Assembly: GCA_964496975.1 (NCBI GenBank)
Contig: CAZCBN010000012.1
Location: forward strand, 1-42,151
DNA: 42,151 bases
Source: CAZCBN01 sp964496975
GTDB taxonomy: Bacteria; Planctomycetota; Phycisphaerae; Phycisphaerales; UBA1924
Direction of reading: 5' to 3'
In this document: piece after piece, positions 31,719 to 38,996 of the stretch
Layout of the letters: every line of letters begins with the position of its first letter
Numbering within the stretch: the first letter of the stretch is position 1
Translations under genes and position numbers: made by a program
The notes under the pieces: generated by a model
The model's database searches: none
What the model saw: the letters and a program-made list of their open reading frames with translations, nothing else
Told to the model about the DNA's origin: nothing

Positions 31719-32200
31719 CGCAGACACCCAACCTCACGTTCAGCGACGCCCAGGGCCGGACCTGGTCGTGCGCCGTCACCGTCGCCACTGTCGCCCGCGT
31801 GCGGCGAGACTGCGGCGTCGATCTCATGGAGCTGGCGACCGGCGACCTCTGGTCCCGCCTGGCGTCGGACCCTGTCCTCATGGTCACCGTCCTCGCGTCG
31901 GTGCTCCGGCCCCAGCTGCAAGCCGCGGGCGTCAGCGACGAGGCCTTCGCGGAGTCGCTCGCCGGCGATGCCCTGCAAGACGCGATGCGCGCGCTCATCG
32001 CGGGGTGCGTCGGTTTTTTTCCCAACCAGGCGACGAGGACGGCGCTGCAGACCCTCGCCGCCAAGGTGGACGAGATGACCGACGCCGTCGGCCGGCAGGC
32101 GGTGGAGAGGATCGCCGCGATGGACCTGTCTCAACTGCTCGACTCTGGCGGCTCGTCTACGAGCTCGCCGGCATCGTCGGGATCGACCCAGGACCGCTGA
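31715..32200 (+). CDS. Tail assembly chaperone, gpG-like
   Basis: 161 residues from ATG 31715. Helical and conserved-looking from LTFSDAQGRTWSCAVTVATVARVRRDCGVDLMEL to ERIAAMDLSQLL. The final about 20 residues (DSGGSSTSSPASSGSTQDR) are a shadow of the overlapping T-like frame. It binds the tape measure during tail assembly. A run of seven T at 32014-32020, in frame as GGT-TTT-TTT, is a canonical -1 slippery heptamer (T TTT TTT). Codon third positions, however, keep this frame coding until about 32130, so slippage may instead occur nearer the end. Confidence 0.72.
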   Translation: MTQTPNLTFSDAQGRTWSCAVTVATVARVRRDCGVDLMELATGDLWSRLASDPVLMVTVLASVLRPQLQAAGVSDEAFAESLAGDALQDAMRALIAGCVGFFPNQATRTALQTLAAKVDEMTDAVGRQAVERIAAMDLSQLLDSGGSSTSSPASSGSTQDR

Positions 32201-32412
32201 CGTTCGGCGAGCTCTCCGTCATGGCGGGGGCCCGGGCCCGGGCCAACTGGGCTCCGGTCTCGGCGCTCATGGCCGTCGTGGCCAACACCGCCCGCGACCC
32301 GAAGCGCTCCCGCCCGTTCACGGCGGACGACTTCGATCCGTTCCGCGCCACGCAGCCCATCCCGCGAATGTCCCCGGCCAAGGCCTTCGAGTCCCTACGG
32401 GCGGGCGGATGA
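32137..32412 (+). CDS. gpT-like extension of tail chaperone, no own start codon
   Basis: In the -1 frame relative to the G-like gene. The conserved part begins at about 32140 with RLWRLVYELAGIVGIDPGPL and continues FGELSVMAGARARANW, DPKRSRPFTADDFDPF and SPAKAFESLRAG. This is the usual downstream partner of tail chaperones. The frame is open upstream but has no ATG, GTG or TTG before the conserved block; the first ATG is at 32221, inside it. It should therefore be made as a G-T fusion by -1 frameshift. The alternative is a sequence error near 32130. Confidence 0.65.
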   Translation, partial: ARLWRLVYELAGIVGIDPGPLTFGELSVMAGARARANWAPVSALMAVVANTARDPKRSRPFTADDFDPFRATQPIPRMSPAKAFESLRAGG

Positions 32413-32428
32413 CGCCCAAGGAGGTCCC

Positions 32429-33028
32429 ATGCCGTACCGCCCGCGAATCGCCAGCATCGCCGCCGTCCTGGTCATCATCGCCTGCATCGCCACGCTCTTC
32501 CTGGGCGGGTGCGAGAGCGGGGCGCAGATCGCCGAGCAGACCCGCCAGCAGCTCGCGGACCTCAGATCCGACTTCATGGAGCGGGAGCGCGAGCTCGACG
32601 AGCTGCGGGACGCGATCGCTGTGCAGAACCCGGCCGCGCCGGAGCTGGCCGCCCTCGACCAGAACAAGCTCGCGCTGCAGCGGCTGATCGCCGGCGTCGA
32701 CGCCGCGGTCGACAAGGTCAACGCGATCGAGTCGCAGATCGGGGACCACGACGCCTCGGGCGATCCGATCGAGCTCGCCCTGGCCGGCGTCTCGTCCGCC
32801 ATTCCCGGCCCTCTGGGAATCGCCGTCGGCGCGCTCGGCACGGTGGCCGTCGGTTGGTACCGCGCCCAGCGGCGAGCCCGGAAGACCGCCCAGGTGACGG
32901 GCGACGTCGTCGCCAGCCTCGCCGGCCAGTACCACGCCCTAACCCAGCAGACGGGCGGGGCCGCGCCGTTGTCCCGCCCGGCCCCGCCTGCCCCGCCGCC
33001 GGCGACCGCCACGCCGGCCACTGCCTGA
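32429..33028 (+). CDS. Phage lipoprotein with coiled coil
   Basis: 199 residues from ATG 32429, with AAGGAGG upstream. An n-region and hydrophobic core (IASIAAVLVIIACIATLFL) end in a lipobox LFLGGC, so Cys31 is probably lipidated. A long coiled coil follows (about 34-110). Then comes a second hydrophobic stretch (PLGIAVGALGTVAVGWY, about 131-147), a basic segment and a Pro/Ala tail. It is placed between the T-like gene and tape measure. A lipid-anchored coiled-coil protein could be a spanin-like lysis factor or a superinfection-exclusion lipoprotein; neither is proven. Confidence 0.65.
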   Translation: MPYRPRIASIAAVLVIIACIATLFLGGCESGAQIAEQTRQQLADLRSDFMERERELDELRDAIAVQNPAAPELAALDQNKLALQRLIAGVDAAVDKVNAIESQIGDHDASGDPIELALAGVSSAIPGPLGIAVGALGTVAVGWYRAQRRARKTAQVTGDVVASLAGQYHALTQQTGGAAPLSRPAPPAPPPATATPATA

Positions 33029-33072
33029 GCCTTGCTCCTCGCCGGCGTCCCTACGGGGCAAGGAGGCCCCGT

Positions 33073-33597
33073 ATGGCACGCCGGTCGTCGCAGAGCACCC
33101 AGCAGACCCCTCAGCTCCTCCGACCGCTCCTGGCGGCCCTGACGCGGGCGTGCAAGGCCGTGGAGGGCAAGATCGACCCCGGGGAGGCGGACCTGCCCCC
33201 CGGCGGCCTTCCGGTGGACATCACGGTCCGTATCGCGGGGGACTTGGTCGTCGGCCAAGGCACCCCCGCCGGCGACCCCCTCGACGTCCCCGCCGCTGAA
33301 ACCGAGGACCTGCTAGCCCTGATGATCTCGGCCGTCGCGGTCGAGACGCTGCCAGACGCCATGCGCGGCTACGTCCAGGTCCTGAAAGACGCCGACCGCG
33401 GTGACACCGAGGCCAAGGCCAGACTCGAGGCCGGCCGGGTCCGCCTCCGGGACGCCATCGAAACGGCGTGCCGGAGCAAGCGATTCGTCCGAGCGGTGGC
33501 GCGACCCGCTCGGAAGGGGAGCGTGACGGGCAAGCCCGCGGTCACCATCTCCGGGAGCGTCGGCCCGGCGAGCGACCTGCACGTCGAGGTCCGCTGA
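33073..33597 (+). CDS. Hypothetical protein before tape measure
   Basis: 174 residues from ATG 33073, with AGGAGG upstream. Family not recognised. The N-terminal helix LLRPLLAALTRACKAVEGKI is followed by a Pro/Gly-rich acidic loop and a strand pair (VDITVRIAGDLVVGQG). The middle is helical (TEDLLALMISAVAVETLPDAMRGYV; ARLEAGRVRLRDAIETACR), with strands at the end (KPAVTISGSVGPASDLHVEV). The stop overlaps the tape measure start (TGATG). Tail assembly region by position. Confidence 0.6.
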   Translation: MARRSSQSTQQTPQLLRPLLAALTRACKAVEGKIDPGEADLPPGGLPVDITVRIAGDLVVGQGTPAGDPLDVPAAETEDLLALMISAVAVETLPDAMRGYVQVLKDADRGDTEAKARLEAGRVRLRDAIETACRSKRFVRAVARPARKGSVTGKPAVTISGSVGPASDLHVEVR

Positions 33598-35435
33598 TGC
33601 CCGGCGCTTCGGCCAAGGGGATCAAGGCCGGGCAGGCCTTCGTGCGTCTGTTCGCCGACGACGGACCTCTCCGCGCGGCGCTGGCCAAGGCTCGCGCGTA
33701 CCTCGAGAAGTGGGGCAAGGGCCTCAGCACCATCGGCGCCGGCATCCTCGCCGCGGGGACGGCCGCGGGTGCTGCGCTGTTCGCCGCGGCAAAGTCGTTC
33801 AGCGACTCGGGTGACGCTCTGGCCAAGATGGCGGGGCGCACGGGCGTGGGCGTCGAGGCGCTCGGCGAGCTCAAGCACGCCGCAGACTTGTCCGGCACCA
33901 GCATCGACGACGTCGAGGCCGCTCTGCGGAAGCAGTCACGCACTGTCACCGACGCCGCAAACGGCAGCTCCGCCGCGACCGACGCCCTCGCCGAGCTGGG
34001 CATCACCGCCGCGGACATTGCGTCGATGTCGCCGGAGGAGACGTTCCTCGCCATCGCGGACGGCCTGGCGGCCATCGAAGACCCCGCGCGTCGTGCGGCC
34101 ATGGCCCAGGAGGTGTGGGGCCGCAGCGCCACGTCGCTGCTGCCGTTGATCGCGGGCGGGGCGGCAGGCATCCGCGAGATGCGCGAAGAAGCTCGCGCGC
34201 TCGGCCTGGTCATGTCCCAGGACGATGCCACGGCAGCCGAGGCGCTCAACGACGCCATGGGCCGCGTGACGTCGACCCTCGCCCGGGTCGTCAACGTGAT
34301 CGGCGCAGCGGTCGCCCCCGTGCTCACCGCCATCGCCGACAAGGCCGCGGTCATCATCGCGCAGGGCATCGCCTGGATCGACACGAACCGAGGCCTCGTC
34401 GTTGGCATCGCCGCGGCGGCCGCGGCCGCGGTCGCGCTCGGCGGAGCCTTGGTCGGCCTCGGGACGGCGCTCACGGTGGCCGGAGCCGCGCTGGGTGTCG
34501 TGTCCGCTGGCATCGGCCTGCTCGTCAGCCCCTGGGCGCTCATCGCCGGCGGCGTCATTGGCGTCGTGTTTGCCCTCGAGCGGTTCACCGGCGTCGTGTC
34601 GACGTTGCTGTCCGCGGCAGCGCCTCGGTTCGCTGAGCTCCGCGACGTCGCTGGGCGGTCGTTCGCCGCGATCGCCGCAGCGCTGTCCGCGGGCAACATC
34701 CAGGGCGCGGCCGAGGTCCTCTGGTCCAGCCTCAAGCTGGCTTGGGTGGCCGGCACCGTTGAGCTGAGGACCATCTGGGAGGGCAGCCTCAACAGCCTGC
34801 TCGAAGCCTTCGCGTACATCTGGGTCGCCGCCCGCAAGGCGTTCGGCGACTTCATCTCCTCGATCATCGGAGCATGGGACAACGCCACGTCGTACCTGGC
34901 GAAGCGGATGACGGAGCTGTCTCAGGTGTTCCAGCTCGCGTGGAGCCAGATCACCGGAGACGAGGCCGGCGCAGCGGCCATCCGCGACCAGGTCAGCGGG
35001 GCGGTGTCGGCGATCGAGGACGCGCGGCAGAAGTCGGAGGCCGATCGCAAAGCCGCCGACGCCGCTCGAGCGGAATCGCTGCGCCGGGAGTTTGGCGGCA
35101 TCGTCGACGTCCTGGACGCGGCCACGGCGGCCAAGATCCAGCAGGCGCAGCGCGAGCTCGACGCCGCCCGCGCCGAGCTCGACGCCGCGATCGCAGCCTC
35201 GGGGACGACGGCGGCCGAGGCCGCTGAAGCCTCCGCGGGGGCCGCCGCTCGGGTCGCCGCCAGTTCTGAGTCCGTCACGTCTGGGCCTCAGGTCGGCGGG
35301 ACCTTCAGCGCGGCGAACCTCAGCCGGATCTTGGGGCGCACCGGCAACGAGCAGCAACGGACAGCATCAGCCACTGAGCGCACCGCCCTGCTCCTCGAGC
35401 GGATCGACGGACGACCCGGCGCCGTGTTTGGGTGA
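33597..35435 (+). CDS. Tail tape measure protein
   Basis: 612 residues from ATG 33597 (TGATG overlap). It sets tail length and helps DNA entry. The N-terminal AFVRLFADDGPLRAALAKARAYLEKWGKG and the GRTGVGVEALGELKHAADLSGTSIDDVEAALRK region are typical of TP901-like tape measures. Two hydrophobic zones occur (about 41-66 and a long one about 265-325). A C-terminal coiled coil spans about 480-540. By the usual ratio of about 1.5 angstrom per residue the tail would be roughly 90 nm, a short siphovirus tail. Downstream tail genes follow within 3 bp. Confidence 0.88.
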   Translation: MPGASAKGIKAGQAFVRLFADDGPLRAALAKARAYLEKWGKGLSTIGAGILAAGTAAGAALFAAAKSFSDSGDALAKMAGRTGVGVEALGELKHAADLSGTSIDDVEAALRKQSRTVTDAANGSSAATDALAELGITAADIASMSPEETFLAIADGLAAIEDPARRAAMAQEVWGRSATSLLPLIAGGAAGIREMREEARALGLVMSQDDATAAEALNDAMGRVTSTLARVVNVIGAAVAPVLTAIADKAAVIIAQGIAWIDTNRGLVVGIAAAAAAAVALGGALVGLGTALTVAGAALGVVSAGIGLLVSPWALIAGGVIGVVFALERFTGVVSTLLSAAAPRFAELRDVAGRSFAAIAAALSAGNIQGAAEVLWSSLKLAWVAGTVELRTIWEGSLNSLLEAFAYIWVAARKAFGDFISSIIGAWDNATSYLAKRMTELSQVFQLAWSQITGDEAGAAAIRDQVSGAVSAIEDARQKSEADRKAADAARAESLRREFGGIVDVLDAATAAKIQQAQRELDAARAELDAAIAASGTTAAEAAEASAGAAARVAASSESVTSGPQVGGTFSAANLSRILGRTGNEQQRTASATERTALLLERIDGRPGAVFG

Positions 35436-35438
35436 TTC

Positions 35439-36251
35439 ATGCCCATCGAGATCTACGAGAAATCTCCCCTCCCCGTGGCCGAGCTGGTCGGCGACGGCCG
35501 CAGCGTGCGCCGCCTCTGGGGCATCGAGGGCAGCGACAACCAGGACGACGTCGCGGCGGCCATCCTCGCGGCGATTCCCACGTCGATCGCCGGCCTCCCG
35601 ATCCAGGGCCTCCCGCTCCGATGGCTCGGCCCCGAGCACTGGGAGGCCGAGGCGATCTACAGCAACCAGAAGCGGAGCGGCACCGCCGCAAGGCCGGCCG
35701 TCAACACGCCGATCGAGCGCATCCGCATCGGCGGTGCGCGACAGCAGATCTACCGCAGCCTCTCCACCGTCGCCAGCTACGCGCTGCCAGGCCAGACGCC
35801 GGGCGACTACGGCGGCCAGATCAACGTCACCGACGACGGCGTCGAGGGCGTTGAGATCGCCAGCACCGCCTACGCGTTCGACATCTCGACGGTGCTGCCG
35901 GCCGCCACCGTCACGCAGACATACAAGGCCGTGGTCGCGCTGCTCGCCGGCACGGTCAACAACGCCACGTTCAACTCGTGGGCCGCCGGCGAAGTCCTCT
36001 TCCTCGGCGCGGACATCCAGCGCCGCGAGGACCAGGACTACGACGCGGTCTTCAGCTTCGAGCGAAGCCCCAACGAAACCAACATCGAGGTCGGCGACAT
36101 CGTCGTTCCGTCCAAAGAAGGCTGGGACTACCTCTGGTGGCGACGCGGGAGTGTCTTCGTTGACTCGGAGACGCCCCTCGCACGCCGACCGACCGAAGTG
36201 TTCATCGAGCGCGTCTATCGCCGCGGCAACCTCAGCCTCCTGGGGGTCTGA
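35439..36251 (+). CDS. Tail-region protein of unknown family
   Basis: 270 residues from ATG 35439, three bases after the tape measure stop. Beta-rich with no signal peptide. Notable segments are LVGDGRSVRRLWGIEGSDNQ, QGLPLRWLGPEHWEAEAIYSN, RQQIYRSLSTVASYALPGQ and VSKEGWDYLWWRRG-like SKEGWDYLWWRRG near the end. It follows the tape measure, where distal tail or baseplate-like proteins lie, so a tail-tip role is likely. I do not recognise a family. Stop overlaps the next ATG (TGATG). Confidence 0.6.
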   Translation: MPIEIYEKSPLPVAELVGDGRSVRRLWGIEGSDNQDDVAAAILAAIPTSIAGLPIQGLPLRWLGPEHWEAEAIYSNQKRSGTAARPAVNTPIERIRIGGARQQIYRSLSTVASYALPGQTPGDYGGQINVTDDGVEGVEIASTAYAFDISTVLPAATVTQTYKAVVALLAGTVNNATFNSWAAGEVLFLGADIQRREDQDYDAVFSFERSPNETNIEVGDIVVPSKEGWDYLWWRRGSVFVDSETPLARRPTEVFIERVYRRGNLSLLGV

Positions 36252-37144
36252 TGCCCATCCGTCCCGTGAAATCCGGCGAGCCCCTCCGCATCCCGGCGGG
36301 CGACTACAACGCCATGGCCGCAGCGGCCGACTGGTTCGCCTCGACAAAGGGCCTGCGAGGCGGCAGCTCGATCCCGTTTGGGCTCACGCAAGTGGGGATC
36401 CGGAATCCCGGCACCTCAACGCTGAGCAAGTCGAGCATCGTCGGCATCGGATCGCCCGCGTTGCCCCTGTCGGCCAACCTCTCGGCCTTCCTCGCGCAGC
36501 CGACATTCAACGCCGTCGCCCCCGGGACGGCCTGGGCGGTGGCGGTGACCGCCGACGCCATCGCCGGCGGGGCGGTGGGTCTGGCCGTGGCGAGGCCATG
36601 GTTTCTGGCGAGGCTCGGTGTCGGGAACGTGACACACCGCCGCGCGTCGCCGGCGGGCACCCTCGGAGCAGTCGCGGTGAGCGGGGATGCCGGCCCGCTG
36701 GCGATCGCATGGGCCGAGCACCGATCGGAACAGGGCGTCACGACGGGAGAGCAGTGGGCGCTGCTCGTGTGGGAGGAGAGCTGGCCCGAGACGCTCGCTC
36801 AGATCACCGGCAGCACCGCCATCACGGCGAATCTCCGCTGGAGGTACTCCGCCGCCGAGGTCGTGCGCACGTCCGCGGCGAACACCGTCCAGGCCGTGAC
36901 AGGAGGAAGGACGTGGTCATCCGGCGCCGACGAGCTGCTCAACCTTGCCGAGGTGAACAACGTCGCCGGCGGAACCTGGTGGGGCAACCAGCTCGGCCCG
37001 TCTGACGCGTGCTCGGGCGGCAGCATCACGCTTCGCCCCATTCAGAGCGGTCGGGTGGTGCGCGTGTGGTGGATGCCCGACCAGGCGGGCGTCCCTCGAG
37101 CCTGGTTCGACGTGCCGAACGGCGCGACCATCTCCGCGGGGTAG
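36251..37144 (+). CDS. Tail-region protein of unknown family
   Basis: 297 residues from ATG 36251. The start PIRPVKSGEPLRIPAGDYNAMAAAADWF reads as a short coat-like motif. A Gly/Ser/Thr-rich beta region follows, with RRASPAGTLGAVAVSGDAGPLAIAW, SAAEVVRTSAANTVQAVTGGRTWSSG and a final barrel-like strand set (GRVVRVWWMPDQAGVPRAWFDVPNG). It is probably a virion surface or tail-fibre component. No cysteines of note, no signal. Followed 3 bp later by the cysteine-rich gene. Confidence 0.58.
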   Translation: MPIRPVKSGEPLRIPAGDYNAMAAAADWFASTKGLRGGSSIPFGLTQVGIRNPGTSTLSKSSIVGIGSPALPLSANLSAFLAQPTFNAVAPGTAWAVAVTADAIAGGAVGLAVARPWFLARLGVGNVTHRRASPAGTLGAVAVSGDAGPLAIAWAEHRSEQGVTTGEQWALLVWEESWPETLAQITGSTAITANLRWRYSAAEVVRTSAANTVQAVTGGRTWSSGADELLNLAEVNNVAGGTWWGNQLGPSDACSGGSITLRPIQSGRVVRVWWMPDQAGVPRAWFDVPNGATISAG

Positions 37145-37147
37145 ACC

Positions 37148-38623
37148 ATGTCCGTCGCCGTCGTTCGCCGCAGGTGCTGTTGTGGACCGACCCCGTGCGA
37201 GTGCCGGGCCACCGACTACGCGCAGGTGCCGGCGGCCACGCTGAGGGTGTGCGGTTCGCCGTCGGGAGCCAGCGGGCCGTGTCCGGTGAGCGGCGTCGTG
37301 CGCTCCCTGGCCCAGCACGGGCGCGAGTTCCGGGTCGTCGCGTTCGCAGCGGGGAGCATCCAGAGCCGCGTGAGCCAGTTCCGGTTTTCGATCGACACGG
37401 GCACCACGACCACCTATGAGGGCAGCTCCTGGAGTCGCGTGTCGACGGTCTACGAGCGGAGATTCACGAGGACCGCCGGCACAGGTGCGATTCAGCCGGT
37501 CGGAGGTCTGACGGTCGTGGCGGACTCGCGCACGTTCGGGGGCAGCGGCACGCGCAACGACACTGGCGGTTCCCCGCAGACAGACCTCGCCGAGCAAGGC
37601 ATCGACTCCGCCTTTCTGCCGGCGATATCTACGGGTTCTGTCACCATCGACGCATGCCCTGTTCCCTACATCGTCGCTGCTTGGGACGACTACGACGTCG
37701 TCGAGGGCTTCAGCTCGACGCTAAATACGCTCTCGTTGACGCCGAACACACCGAACGTTCCTCAACTTGGTGACGATCAGTTCACAACAAAGTCGTCATC
37801 TTCAGCATCCGTTTCGAATCCTTTGAGTGGCGGAGGAGCGGCGCAGGCATCCGGATCATGGCAACGCAGATACTCCAACGGGCAATCTGACTGGATGGCG
37901 TCGTACCAAGCCGACGTACAACAAGTCGGCGTCGGGTTCGGCGGCGTGGTCACCTCACGCGACGACATCACAGAGACGTCGTCCGCGTCTAAGCGGGTCA
38001 TCGTCGTGCCCATCACGCCATGCGGTGGCGAGCCTCAGTTCAGCGAGTCCTTCGCTGTGTTCTCCCCGTGCAACGGCGTGGGCGAAACCCGGCTGGCGTT
38101 TCCTGACGAGGTGGCCGTGCCGATCGGAGCCGTCACCCGCATCGACGGCGAGTGCTACACCAGGATCGCTGACGCGACGTTCACCGAGGGGACGTCGTGG
38201 TACAGCTACGTGCAAGCCAACGCGTCTCGCATCTTCGCCGCGGTCGGCGCGCTCAACTTCGGCACGTGCGAGATCTGCGACGCGACCTACGCCGAGTTCC
38301 AGTCGTGCGCGAACCCCACTTCACGGATGGTGATGAGGACGGAGGCCTTCGCCCGGCTCATGCAAGGCTTCGGGTTGGTCCCCGGCGCCGCCGTCACTCT
38401 GCGAGTCTCGGGAGAGTGCTGGACCTACGTCGGCACCACCGAGGACCCAGCCAACAAGACGCGATACCTCAACCAGGCGGTCACAGCGCACAGCGATTGC
38501 ATCACCTGCGGCGCGAATCTCAGCCTGGCCGCTCCCCCGGCCGCCCCACCGCCGGAAATGGTCGACCGACGCGCCATGCTCACGGCGGAGGCGGCGTTCC
38601 GCGGCGGGTGCTGCGGGCAGTAG
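37148..38623 (+). CDS. Cysteine-rich tail/adhesin-like protein with two GEC(W/Y)T-CxxC modules
   Basis: 491 residues from ATG 37148. The N terminus has the cluster RRRCCCGPTPCEC, then a beta-rich domain. The C-terminal about 200 residues hold two tandem modules of about 80 residues. Module 1 reads FAVFSPCN...IDGECYT (C336)...CEIC (374-377). Module 2 reads YAEFQSCA...VSGECWT (C424)...CITC (451-454). The protein ends in RGGCCGQ. The pattern suggests repeated disulfide- or metal-stabilised domains in a surface protein. Bases about 37720-37910 are much lower in GC than the rest, as if that domain had been exchanged. It is the last gene before attR. Family not recognised. Confidence 0.65.
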   Translation: MSVAVVRRRCCCGPTPCECRATDYAQVPAATLRVCGSPSGASGPCPVSGVVRSLAQHGREFRVVAFAAGSIQSRVSQFRFSIDTGTTTTYEGSSWSRVSTVYERRFTRTAGTGAIQPVGGLTVVADSRTFGGSGTRNDTGGSPQTDLAEQGIDSAFLPAISTGSVTIDACPVPYIVAAWDDYDVVEGFSSTLNTLSLTPNTPNVPQLGDDQFTTKSSSSASVSNPLSGGGAAQASGSWQRRYSNGQSDWMASYQADVQQVGVGFGGVVTSRDDITETSSASKRVIVVPITPCGGEPQFSESFAVFSPCNGVGETRLAFPDEVAVPIGAVTRIDGECYTRIADATFTEGTSWYSYVQANASRIFAAVGALNFGTCEICDATYAEFQSCANPTSRMVMRTEAFARLMQGFGLVPGAAVTLRVSGECWTYVGTTEDPANKTRYLNQAVTAHSDCITCGANLSLAAPPAAPPPEMVDRRAMLTAEAAFRGGCCGQ

Positions 38624-38675
38624 CGCCCGACGAAGAGGCCCCATAACATCGGCCCGTCGCGGCTCGACGTGTCTT

Positions 38676-38723
38676 TCACGTTGCCAACGTGAAAGTCGCG
38701 CGTTCGAATCGCGTCACCCGCTT
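38676..38723 (+). repeat. attR core, 3' part of tRNA-Gly
   Basis: Perfect 48-bp copy of 13865-13912, beginning in the anticodon arm and ending one base past the tRNA. It is followed by further T bases (38722-38726), the original host T run after the tRNA. No 5' half is present, so this is not a functional tRNA gene. The intervening 24,811 bp are the integrated element. Confidence 0.95.
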
Positions 38724-38920
38724 TTTCTCTCCCGCCTTGGGCGGTTCTCCGACGCTCTTTCGGACCTGAGGCAAACCGCAGACCGCAACCAGAGGCACGA
38801 TGATTTCCGACCAGCGGCGTTGATCCCGCGGTTGACGCGGCACGCTCTCGGAACGGTTTCTCGCAACCCAGACTCGTGCGTTGCCCCGGTGCTGACGGTC
38901 GACGCACACCGACGACGACG

Positions 38921-38957
38921 AAAACACACCGGGGCGACGCGTGGTCGCCCCGGTGTG
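38921..38957 (-). terminator. Intrinsic terminator of the pseudopilin gene
   Basis: Perfect 13-bp stem CACACCGGGGCGA (38925-38937) / TCGCCCCGGTGTG (38945-38957) with a 7-nt loop. AAAA (38921-38924) on the plus strand gives the U tract for minus-strand transcription, 40 bp after the stop of the pseudopilin gene. Between attR and this site I see no gene. Confidence 0.88.
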
Positions 38958-38996
38958 GCGTCTGTCGGTGCTTCGGCGGCGGCCCGCCGAGGCGTG

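Larger units (their letters stand above)
13865..38723. mobile_element. Integrated prophage in tRNA-Gly
   Basis: An element of about 24.8 kb bounded by a perfect 48-bp direct repeat that coincides with the 3' part of tRNA-Gly. The gene order fits a tailed phage of siphovirus type: integrase, small early genes, replication initiator, packaging, head, connector, tail. All confident genes are on the plus strand. Missing from what I can recognise are a CI- or Cro-like repressor, an endolysin and a helicase loader. The head-side genes are lambda/GpA-like in terminase and portal, but use a protease-capsid fusion. The element may be a defective prophage, or a complete one with unfamiliar lysis and lysogeny proteins. 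Confidence 0.93.

Noticed and set aside
32221..32412. T-like gene starting independently at ATG 32221
   Set aside because: This start would remove the conserved block RLWRLVYELAGIVGIDPGPL that lies upstream in the same frame.
38676..38723. Second tRNA-Gly gene
   Set aside because: Only the 3' part from the anticodon arm is present; it lacks acceptor 5' strand and D-arm, so it is attR.
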